A stretch of DNA of 46,646 nt from Barnesiella sp. (GTDB lineage Bacteria; Bacteroidota; Bacteroidia; Bacteroidales; Muribaculaceae): assembly GCA_014800945.1 (NCBI GenBank), contig JAAVFD010000004.1, forward strand, positions 88,867 to 135,512, read 5' to 3'. The notes under the pieces are model-generated. The model worked only from the letters and a program-made list of their open reading frames with translations, ran no database searches and had not been told where the DNA came from. Positions 19,591 through 25,646 of this stretch are shown one piece after another. The first letter of the stretch is position 1. Each line of letters begins with the position of its first letter. The position numbers were made by a program, and so were the translations under genes.

Positions 19591-19619
19591 CATAAATGAA
19601 TTATTAGTATAAGATTTTT

Positions 19620-20243
19620 ATGAAAGCTGCTTTATTTGACCTTGACGGCGTGATAATTGATAGTGAACGACTTTACACAGTTTTCTGGGATGGAATAGAG
19701 AAGATTTATCCTACCGGAATAGAAAATTTTGCTGTGGCAATCAAGGGATCTACACTACCTGAAATATTGTCGTTATATAAGTCTGATGAGGAGAGGGAAG
19801 ATATTACAAGTCGTCTGCTTGATTTTCAGGATAATATGATGTTTCCTCTTATGCCGGGGGCAATGGAGTATCTGAAAAAGTTGAAAGATAACGGGATACC
19901 GAGAGCGTTGGTGACGAGTAGTGACAGCCGCAAAATGGATTGTCTGTTCAAGCAGTTGCCTAAGTTGAAAGATATGTTTGATGTGATAATTGATGCATCT
20001 AAGGTCACGAAGTCGAAACCTGATCCTCAGGGGTATCTTCTTGCAGCGGAGGCACTTGGCGTTAATGCCGGTGATTGCGTGGTTTTTGAAGACAGCCTGA
20101 ACGGTTTGAAGGCTGGTCGTGCGAGTGGTGCCAAAGTGGTTGGTCTGGCAACAACTTTGCCGGCAGCATCCCTGGAGGGTATGGCAGATTTGATTGTTGG
20201 TGGATGGGATGAGGTTGAGGCTGACAACTCTATGATTTGTTGA
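19620..20243 (+). CDS. HAD family phosphatase (beta-phosphoglucomutase-like), with replaced C-terminus
   Basis: 207 residues. Motif I is FDLDGVIIDSE at residues 5-15 with the nucleophile and acid/base aspartates. Motif II is VTSSDSRK, motif III is KSKPDPQGYLLAA and motif IV is VVFEDSLNGLKAG. It is a HAD subfamily IA hydrolase with a helical C1 cap, acting on a sugar phosphate or similar small phosphate ester in the cytosol. The last ten or so residues are unusual. Codons up to GGWDEV are repeated at 21470-21516, where they continue to KAEEL and a stop, while this copy ends EADNSMIC. The original 3' end was probably separated by the inserted cassette that starts here. The catalytic core is complete, so the protein is likely functional. 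Confidence 0.88.
   Translation: MKAALFDLDGVIIDSERLYTVFWDGIEKIYPTGIENFAVAIKGSTLPEILSLYKSDEEREDITSRLLDFQDNMMFPLMPGAMEYLKKLKDNGIPRALVTSSDSRKMDCLFKQLPKLKDMFDVIIDASKVTKSKPDPQGYLLAAEALGVNAGDCVVFEDSLNGLKAGRASGAKVVGLATTLPAASLEGMADLIVGGWDEVEADNSMIC
20188..20224 (+). repeat. Direct repeat, left copy (inside the HAD gene 3' end)
   Basis: 37 bases identical to 21470-21506 except one position (g at 20217, a at 21499). It codes for LIVGGWDEV and the following residues of the HAD protein and bounds the two-gene insertion on the left. Confidence 0.9.
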
Positions 20244-20283
20244 TTAAAATAGTAGAAAAGATTAAATTTTAGATAAATATTCA

Positions 20284-20291
20284 TATCTTTG
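20284..20291 (+). promoter_or_regulatory. -7 box of the cassette genes
   Basis: TATCTTTG is a full TAnnTTTG match, 18 bases before the ATG at 20310. It favours that start over an in-frame ATG at 20289 that lies within the box. No clear -33 TTTG is seen at the usual spacing. Confidence 0.6.
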
Positions 20292-20309
20292 CTACTGAGT
20301 GGAAATTTC

Positions 20310-21179
20310 ATGGATAAAACTTTTAGACATATAAAATTCAGAAGTACAAAGCGCAATGAATGGATTCCTCAAATAGTATCTGAAACTAATGTTTGTGAAA
20401 AAATTTCCAACCAAAAGTTTATGATACATTTTGATGACGAAATTAATAGAAAGGATTTGGAACCACTTCATTTAGTAAGTCTTGCTTGTTTAATTGAACA
20501 AATATATTCGACTGGAAATGAGGCATACATTTCTAAAGATAATCCAGATGTGCTAAAGTATATAACAGGAGATTTGGGATTCCAATCATATTGGAGTGGT
20601 GGAAAAAATCATGTAGATGCAGTGAACTCCTCAAACATATTTAATTTATGGAGAATAACGGATTCAGAAAAAGATATGTATGCTAAGCAAGTTGAATCTT
20701 ATTTACGTTCTACATATTTCTCAAAAAAGGATTTGAGTTCAGTAAATGTATGTTTGGTCGAAGCATTCTATAATGTGTTTGACCATGCTGAAGCGAAAGG
20801 CAATGCATTTTCTTTATTGAGTTATGATGAGAGGAAAGGCGAGTTGCATGGAGCGATATGTGATTTTGGGATAGGAATAAGAAAAACGTTACAAAGTAAG
20901 TATCCAGAGATAATCAATGATGTTGAGGCAATCAATTTCTCAATTAAAACGGGAGTGACAGCTCAATCTACCGGACGAAATAAGGGTTTCGGAATGGGGA
21001 ACATTGTAGATAATGTGGATACGATAAGGATAATGAGTGGAAATGGACTTGTGGTAAAAATGAATAATGAAATAAAAAGTTACACACCAACTTTTACATT
21101 TCCAGGTACGTTACTATATTTTAATATCAACCTTGCTTCTCTGGATGATGAGGTAGTTATGGATGTGTTTAGTTTATAA
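20310..21179 (+). CDS. GHKL (HATPase) protein with STAS-like N-terminal half
   Basis: 289 residues from MDKTFRHIKF. The C-terminal half has the Bergerat ATP-binding boxes: N-box EAFYNVFDHA, G1-box CDFGIGIRKTL (DxGxG), G2-box GRNKGFGMGNIVDNV and a final FPGTLLYFNI. This is the layout of anti-sigma-factor or histidine-kinase-type ATPases, without a dimerisation/phospho-acceptor domain. The N-terminal half (residues ~25-100, DLEPLHLVSLACLIEQIYSTG, later LKYITGDLGFQSYW) has the helix-strand rhythm of a STAS/MoxR-adjacent regulatory domain; that reading is an inference. It is followed after 8 bases by a DUF4325 gene, so the two are very likely one functional pair. Codon choice is AT-rich compared with its neighbours. 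The target is unknown. Confidence 0.75.
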   Translation: MDKTFRHIKFRSTKRNEWIPQIVSETNVCEKISNQKFMIHFDDEINRKDLEPLHLVSLACLIEQIYSTGNEAYISKDNPDVLKYITGDLGFQSYWSGGKNHVDAVNSSNIFNLWRITDSEKDMYAKQVESYLRSTYFSKKDLSSVNVCLVEAFYNVFDHAEAKGNAFSLLSYDERKGELHGAICDFGIGIRKTLQSKYPEIINDVEAINFSIKTGVTAQSTGRNKGFGMGNIVDNVDTIRIMSGNGLVVKMNNEIKSYTPTFTFPGTLLYFNINLASLDDEVVMDVFSL

Positions 21180-21187
21180 AATAGATT

Positions 21188-21475
21188 ATGAATACAATTA
21201 TATTAAATCAAATTTTTGATACTTCAAAAGATTTAACAGATGCTGGTACCTGTCTTTATGATAGAATTAAAGCGCAGATAAATTCCAACGATAAAGCAAT
21301 TATTGATATGGCAGGAGTAACTTCTATGTCCTCCGTTTTTATGAATGTTTCCATAGGTCGCATAATTGATGAATACGGTATGGATGCCTTAAAGAAAGCT
21401 ATATCATTTTCAAACATAACTCAACAGCAGGCGAAACGACTAACAGAGTATCTAGAAAGATACTCAAACATTTGA
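21188..21475 (+). CDS. DUF4325 (STAS-like) protein
   Basis: 95 residues. The core AIIDMAGVTSMSSVFMNVSIG matches the DUF4325 signature (acidic residue, then SSxF and a following G), and ISFSNIT matches the conserved strand before the last helix. STAS-like proteins are typically small partners of GHKL kinases, as in anti-sigma/anti-anti-sigma switches. Here the N of F-x-N replaces the more usual acidic residue after SSxF. The gene starts 8 bases after the ATPase gene. Its last two codons (ATT TGA) lie inside the right-hand direct repeat, so the insertion boundary coincides with the end of this gene. Confidence 0.8.
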   Translation: MNTIILNQIFDTSKDLTDAGTCLYDRIKAQINSNDKAIIDMAGVTSMSSVFMNVSIGRIIDEYGMDALKKAISFSNITQQQAKRLTEYLERYSNI

Positions 21476-21506
21476 TTGTTGGTGGATGGGATGAGGTTAA
21501 GGCTGA
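21470..21506 (+). repeat. Direct repeat, right copy
   Basis: 36 of 37 bases match 20188-20224. It overlaps the DUF4325 stop codon and reads on as the probable original end of the HAD gene. Confidence 0.9.
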
Positions 21507-21516
21507 GGAACTTTGA
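21470..21516 (+). pseudogene. Displaced original 3' end of the HAD phosphatase gene
   Basis: In the HAD reading frame this stretch encodes LIVGGWDEVKAEEL and then TGA at 21514-21516. It has no start of its own. It ends 5 bases before the convergent DUF5009 gene, so before the insertion the HAD and DUF5009 genes were immediate convergent neighbours. Confidence 0.75.
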
Positions 21517-21521
21517 GGCTG

Positions 21522-22592
21522 TTAGATTTTGAGGAAGATTTTTCGGCGATACATCTCTCTCAGAATAAAAAAGAGAATCAGGAAGTTGCCGAAGGTAAGC
21601 CATGCATTGTAGTAACTGCCAAGAATTGGCTGTAAGCCATAGCTTACCGAACTTACAATGCTTCTGAAATTGATGACCTCTCCCAAAAGATATGCAGTAA
21701 TTGCGTTCATCCCATATATTTTCAACCAGTTCAGTCCTCGTGTATATCCTAAACAATCAATGATATAGTAGAAAAGTGACATTAGAATAAAACAAAGCCC
21801 ACTAGAAAATAGGGTCATGCTGGATGTCCATAGCCTTTTTATAATAGGCATTTCCAGACTCCATAAAAGTCCGGCCGCGGTTAATGCTATGCCTGTTGCA
21901 AATAGAATACATGCTGCACGAGGCTTGTTTGCCGAGTGATTACGAATAATAACTCCGGCGAAGTAACCGGTCAAAACAGTTACACCGAAGTTGATGCTGC
22001 TCCAAATCCAAGTGTAGGTGATGTCTCCTCTGAATTTACCGATAATAGCTTTGTCAACAGAGTAAGCAAATGAGCCATAAAGTGAATAATCCCCACAAAA
22101 TTTCATCGGAATCCAATATATTACAAGGAGCGATGCTGTTACTGCTATCTGGGCTCTTAGTGGAAGGGAGAGAATAATTATTGATGCTATAAGATAGCCT
22201 ATTGCGATAGCCTGAAGTGTATTGGTGTAGATATAAATCCGGGATAAGTCAAAACCAAGGATATTTCCCTGCACGATCATGCCGAAAAAGAACAATATTA
22301 TAACCCGCCTGATTATTTTCCGATACAAATCGGCATAGTCTTTGTTTCTGATGTACTTGCTGAATGAAAATGGCATAGAGGTGCCCACCATAAACAGGAA
22401 CAACGGCATAACAAGATCCCAAACTCTGAATCCTTCCCACACTTCATGGTCAAGTTGGTAAAGTATTGTGTTCAGCCAATGTATATCCGCAGCTTGCCCA
22501 ATGGCAATAATTACAGGCTGAGCAAATACAAGCAGGAATAAATCCAATCCCCGGAGTATGTCAAGAGATGCCAGACGTGAATTATGTTGCAT
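21522..22592 (-). CDS. DUF5009 / heparan-alpha-glucosaminide N-acetyltransferase-like membrane protein
   Basis: 356 residues from MQHNSRLASLDILRG; an in-frame ATG seven codons upstream exists (22613). The opening R-L-A-S-L-D-I-L-R-G-L-D followed by about ten hydrophobic helices is the signature of the DUF5009/HGSNAT-like acyltransferase family. These proteins are thought to transfer acyl groups across the inner membrane to sugars. Helix 2-3 contains VWDLVMPLFLFMVGTSMPFSFSKY, including the conserved D-L-x-x-P-L-F-L-F-x-V-G. The substrate is unknown. It is convergent with the HAD/cassette locus and preceded on its strand by tRNA-Thr and a terminator. Confidence 0.85.
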   Translation of the reverse strand: MQHNSRLASLDILRGLDLFLLVFAQPVIIAIGQAADIHWLNTILYQLDHEVWEGFRVWDLVMPLFLFMVGTSMPFSFSKYIRNKDYADLYRKIIRRVIILFFFGMIVQGNILGFDLSRIYIYTNTLQAIAIGYLIASIIILSLPLRAQIAVTASLLVIYWIPMKFCGDYSLYGSFAYSVDKAIIGKFRGDITYTWIWSSINFGVTVLTGYFAGVIIRNHSANKPRAACILFATGIALTAAGLLWSLEMPIIKRLWTSSMTLFSSGLCFILMSLFYYIIDCLGYTRGLNWLKIYGMNAITAYLLGEVINFRSIVSSVSYGLQPILGSYYNAWLTFGNFLILFFILREMYRRKIFLKI

Positions 22593-22630
22593 ATATTCCA
22601 AGAAGTTAAGCAAATAATTTACAAGACTTA

Positions 22631-22668
22631 CTAAATAAAAAACTCAGCCGATTATACAAGACTGAGTT
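22631..22668 (-). terminator. Intrinsic terminator after tRNA-Thr
   Basis: On the minus strand a 7-bp stem AACTCAG/CTGAGTT (22668-22662 and 22647-22641) is followed by a T-rich run (TTTTATTTAG), about 15 bases downstream of the tRNA. Confidence 0.7.
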
Positions 22669-22682
22669 TTAATTTAGCTTTG

Positions 22683-22755
22683 AGCCGCGAGTGGGACTCG
22701 AACCCACGACCTTCTCGTTACGAATGAGATGCTCTACCAACTAAGCTATTGCGGC
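22683..22755 (-). tRNA. tRNA-Thr (CGT)
   Basis: 73 nt cloverleaf on the minus strand. The acceptor GCCGCAA pairs with TCGCGGC (one A6.C67 mismatch). The D-arm contains AGTTGGTA, the anticodon loop is TTCGTAA with CGT at 34-36, and the T-arm GTGGG-TTCGAGT-CCCAC is perfect. The anticodon stem TCTCA/CGAGA has an A31.C39 mismatch. The anticodon reads threonine ACG codons. CCA is not encoded. Confidence 0.93.
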
Positions 22756-22787
22756 AAACTGTATTTCTGCTTCTATGAAAATCAGAA

Positions 22788-22795
22788 CAAAGATA
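22788..22795 (-). promoter_or_regulatory. -7 box of tRNA-Thr
   Basis: The minus strand reads TATCTTTG, about 33 bases upstream of the tRNA 5' end, next to the stop codon of the DUF4270 gene. No clear -33 box. Confidence 0.6.
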
Positions 22796-22799
22796 CGAA

Positions 22800-24179
22800 T
22801 TATTTTGAGTATTGACGTGTATATGTCAGTTTAATCTTAGCGTTATTTATATCTAACTTAACCATAGCAGGCTTTTGAACGTAGGGGCTTATTGTGGTAA
22901 TATAAGAAACGGTTGAACCATAGCTTGAATTACTTTCTGTTTCAATATTAACGGGTACGAGCAAGAATGTATAATCCTCAGGTTCCAGCGTGTCCTTTTT
23001 CAGCATCTCAACAAGGTAATCTCTCATAGCTGTGAAGCTATAAGATTTATTTAATGAGTTGTAAGAGGTTGAAAATGAAGTCAGATTGTCTGTAATCTTA
23101 TTCTCGGCAAAGAATTTATCCTTATCTTTCTCAAGTATTAGCAATACATCAGCCGGTGGCTCGATGCCATAAGTGTTTTCAATAGTTTCAGCCGGAATTT
23201 CAAATGACAATCCGTTCAGCACCGAAAGGTTTCCTGCACCGTTGCGATATGTCTGAACCAGAGCCGGGGTCGGGAAGATAATTTTTGTTTCCATACCAGC
23301 CGGTGCAACAAGCAGCGAGTTTCCCAGTTTAGCGAGCTCAGTGAGCTGTTCGCTGAGTTTCAAAGAAATATTGTTGTTTGTTATAACTTCCGGTGTGACT
23401 GCGAAGTAAGAGCGAACTTTATTGTAAATAGTATCTTTTTCAACATCATCAACCGTTGCTGTTGTGTGCTGGCGGTAATAGATGTTTATTCTGGTTTCAG
23501 AAATATTTATAACACGTCCGGAGCCAAAAGATGTTGTAACATAAAGTCCCGGGAAGAGAGTGGTGAATTTATCCGGAAGAGCGAACATTGATGAGTCCTG
23601 AAGGTAAGCGCTGTACAAATCCTGTCCGAGCGATCTTGGTAAAGTGATGCTGAAAGATCTGAAATTAAGCGCATTTACGGAGTCGTTATACATAGCGTGC
23701 GCTGTGTATATGGTTGAGCCGAGTTTTTTAGACTCGTCATAGTACCCTTTAGGGTCGAAGTCGCTATAGATGGGATAGGGGAGTTGCTTGGTGAGCGGAT
23801 ACACCTCAATGCCCATAGGCACGAGTGAGTCACCGGTAAAATCACCGGGCACCATAAACATAATGAGTTTTGCCGAGTCGATATCTTCAACTGTTACGCC
23901 TTTTGTTTCCATGCTGAGCGAAGGGAGGAACTGGCAAACGAAGTCAGATTTGAAAGATCCGAACTCCTTAGCATCCAAACATCCAAGCAGCTGGGTTATT
24001 GTTCGAGACTGCACAACCGGGTCAAGCAAAGTTGTTCCTGAAGCAGTAAATGTACTGTCAATAATTATTTCGGTCTGCTCTGTAATTAGAGATGAGCCGA
24101 CGGTTGTGGTATCATCCTGACAAGCGTATAGTGCGCTAGCGGAGATAAGAACAGTTGCTAATAATTTGATTGATTTCAT
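22800..24179 (-). CDS. DUF4270 family lipoprotein
   Basis: 459 residues. A lipoprotein signal peptide ends at the lipobox LYAC (Cys at ~20), so the mature protein is lipid-anchored in the envelope. The following DDTTTVGSSLI and the beta-rich body with SRTITQLLGCLDAKEFG match the DUF4270 family of Bacteroidota. That family is usually encoded next to the short glycogen-synthase-like gene, as here, with 11 bases between the two. The biochemical role is not known. It is probably co-transcribed with the upstream gene from the box at 25048. Confidence 0.88.
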   Translation of the reverse strand: MKSIKLLATVLISASALYACQDDTTTVGSSLITEQTEIIIDSTFTASGTTLLDPVVQSRTITQLLGCLDAKEFGSFKSDFVCQFLPSLSMETKGVTVEDIDSAKLIMFMVPGDFTGDSLVPMGIEVYPLTKQLPYPIYSDFDPKGYYDESKKLGSTIYTAHAMYNDSVNALNFRSFSITLPRSLGQDLYSAYLQDSSMFALPDKFTTLFPGLYVTTSFGSGRVINISETRINIYYRQHTTATVDDVEKDTIYNKVRSYFAVTPEVITNNNISLKLSEQLTELAKLGNSLLVAPAGMETKIIFPTPALVQTYRNGAGNLSVLNGLSFEIPAETIENTYGIEPPADVLLILEKDKDKFFAENKITDNLTSFSTSYNSLNKSYSFTAMRDYLVEMLKKDTLEPEDYTFLLVPVNIETESNSSYGSTVSYITTISPYVQKPAMVKLDINNAKIKLTYTRQYSK

Positions 24180-24190
24180 CGGTATCAGGC

Positions 24191-25012
24191 TTATTTGCCT
24201 TCCTCAACAAGAGAGGTGTAGAATTCAGAATATTTGTCCGCGTAATCTTCATTGCCGGTATAATCAAGAATCGGCTTGGAGAGTGATCGAGCGTATTCAA
24301 TAAGCTCAGTATCAACATTGGGAGATGTAATTACCACAGCATCAGAATGAAGAATCGCAAGTTTATTTAATGCCGTGTTGTCGGCAGGCTGTGAACCAAG
24401 AATAGCAAGATCCTCTTCCGGGAACTGTAGGGATTTGAGCTTATCAATGAGTCGAGCATCGAGGGTGCCTTCAAATTTTTCCGGTCTTATAGAGAATACT
24501 ATTTTGGATTTTGCGAGTGCCGGGTCATCCTGATACATTCTCTTGACATACATAGGCACGAGTGTAGAAATCCATCCAGTGCAGTGTATCACAGCAGGAT
24601 CCCAGCGGAGTTTCTTCACTGTTTCAATAACTCCTTTGGCAAAAAACATCATTCTCTCATCGTTGTCATGAGGAGAGGTAACAGTTTCAAGTTCTTTAGC
24701 ACCCGCACGCTGGAAATAGTCATCATTATCGATGAAATACACCTGCATTCTCGAGGGTTGCAAAGTTGCCACCTTAATAATTAGAGGGTGGTCACTGTCG
24801 TCAATTATAATATTCATACCGGAAAGGCGAATAACTTCGTGCAGCTGGTTTCTGCGCTCGTTTATACAGCCATATTTGGGCATGAATGTGCGCACCTCAT
24901 ATCCTTTTTCCTGCACTTTCTGAGGGAGTTCCCTTCCATAAAGTGACAAAGGAGATTCAGGGAGATAGGGTGCGATCTCCTGAGAGATGTAGAGTATTTT
25001 TTTGTTTTCCAT
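24191..25012 (-). CDS. Glycogen/starch synthase-like protein, N-terminal GT5 half only
   Basis: 273 residues, beginning MENKKILYISQEIAPYLPES, the GT5 N-terminal fold of glycogen synthase. HCTGWISTLVPMY near residue 145 is the family H-x-x-D/G-W segment. The protein stops after the N-terminal Rossmann domain; full-length GlgA is ~480-550 residues and carries a second, ADP-glucose-binding domain. The canonical KTGGLGDV motif near residue 15 is replaced by ESPLSLYGRELP. Such short copies are standard in Bacteroidales upstream of DUF4270 genes, so this is not a recent truncation. Glycosyltransferase activity is doubtful. Confidence 0.8.
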   Translation of the reverse strand: MENKKILYISQEIAPYLPESPLSLYGRELPQKVQEKGYEVRTFMPKYGCINERRNQLHEVIRLSGMNIIIDDSDHPLIIKVATLQPSRMQVYFIDNDDYFQRAGAKELETVTSPHDNDERMMFFAKGVIETVKKLRWDPAVIHCTGWISTLVPMYVKRMYQDDPALAKSKIVFSIRPEKFEGTLDARLIDKLKSLQFPEEDLAILGSQPADNTALNKLAILHSDAVVITSPNVDTELIEYARSLSKPILDYTGNEDYADKYSEFYTSLVEEGK

Positions 25013-25047
25013 AACCTTAGGAGTGTTACTTTGCAGTTTTGGTGGTG

Positions 25048-25055
25048 CAAAGGTA
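25048..25055 (-). promoter_or_regulatory. -7 box for the glycogen-synthase-like/DUF4270 pair
   Basis: The minus strand reads TACCTTTG, 36 bases before the minus-strand ATG at 25012. It is arranged divergently from the box at 25152. Confidence 0.6.
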
Positions 25056-25151
25056 CGAATAATTTTTGGATTTCAGCGCATTGATTGAGTAATAGGTCAT
25101 ATAACGGTCTTAAAAAAACTTATAATGGTGTGGAATATGGTCAAGTTGGTG

Positions 25152-25159
25152 TATCTTTG
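25152..25159 (+). promoter_or_regulatory. -7 box of the dsbD-topB operon
   Basis: TATCTTTG is a full TAnnTTTG match, 26 bases before the ATG at 25185. The -33 region is a weak match. It excludes the upstream in-frame ATG at 25125 as the real start. Confidence 0.65.
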
Positions 25160-25184
25160 CAAAAAAAATATCAAAATAGCGATT

Positions 25185-25646
25185 ATGCGTAGATTATTAC
25201 TATCACTATTACTTATCAGCTGTGGCTTTGTTGCCGGGCTGTGTCAGGCTCCGGGTGAGGCACCGGTAAAATGGCAGGTTACAGTAAAAGTGAATGGTGC
25301 AGAAAAAGGAACTGTTGTTTTCAAAGCACGAGTACAGTCCGGCTGGCATCTTTATGGAATGAACCTTCCGAAAGGAGGTCCAAAGTCAACAGCAATAGAC
25401 ATGAGTGAGAGTACAGGTGTAGAATTCACAACCCCTCTAAAGCCTGACAGAGCACCGTTAAAAGTGCACGATGATATGTTCGGCCTTGATTTGACCTGGT
25501 GGGATAGTGACATAGCCTTCCGCCGTGACTTCAAGGTGAAAAATAAAGCAAATGCGAGAATAGCCGGTAAAATCAGCTATATGAGCTGTAATAACGAGAC
25601 CTGTTCTCCTCCCAAAACTCAGTCTTTTGACAAAATTATCAAATGA
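25185..25646 (+). CDS. Free-standing DsbD alpha-domain (thiol reductant) protein
   Basis: 153 residues from MRRLLLSLLLISCG, with a Sec signal peptide ending near AGLCQ. The mature part is one beta-sandwich of the DsbD N-terminal (DsbDalpha) type, shown by GWHLYGMNLPKGGPKST and the cysteine pair SCNNETCSPP near residue 135. It closely resembles residues ~20-150 of the next gene product, so the pair came from a duplication. In the family, this domain takes electrons from the membrane part of DsbD and passes them to periplasmic thiol proteins. The stop overlaps the dsbD start (ATGA at 25643-25646). Confidence 0.82.
   Translation: MRRLLLSLLLISCGFVAGLCQAPGEAPVKWQVTVKVNGAEKGTVVFKARVQSGWHLYGMNLPKGGPKSTAIDMSESTGVEFTTPLKPDRAPLKVHDDMFGLDLTWWDSDIAFRRDFKVKNKANARIAGKISYMSCNNETCSPPKTQSFDKIIK

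Larger units (their letters stand above)
20188..21469 (+). mobile_element. Putative 1282-bp two-gene insertion cassette
   Basis: The segment between the two 37-base direct repeats carries an ATPase gene and a DUF4325 gene, with its own -7 box. It is visibly richer in A and T than the genes on both sides. Removing one repeat plus the cassette rejoins the HAD gene in frame to the residues KAEEL and a stop. The cassette's first 19 bases give the HAD gene a new end and stop codon, while the right repeat gives the DUF4325 gene its last two codons (ATT TGA). No integrase or transposase is encoded, so how it moved is unknown. An ancient local recombination event is the main alternative. Confidence 0.6.

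Noticed and set aside
20225-21469. Calling the inserted segment an insertion sequence
   Set aside because: No transposase and no terminal inverted repeats are seen; only a long direct repeat copied from the target gene is present.
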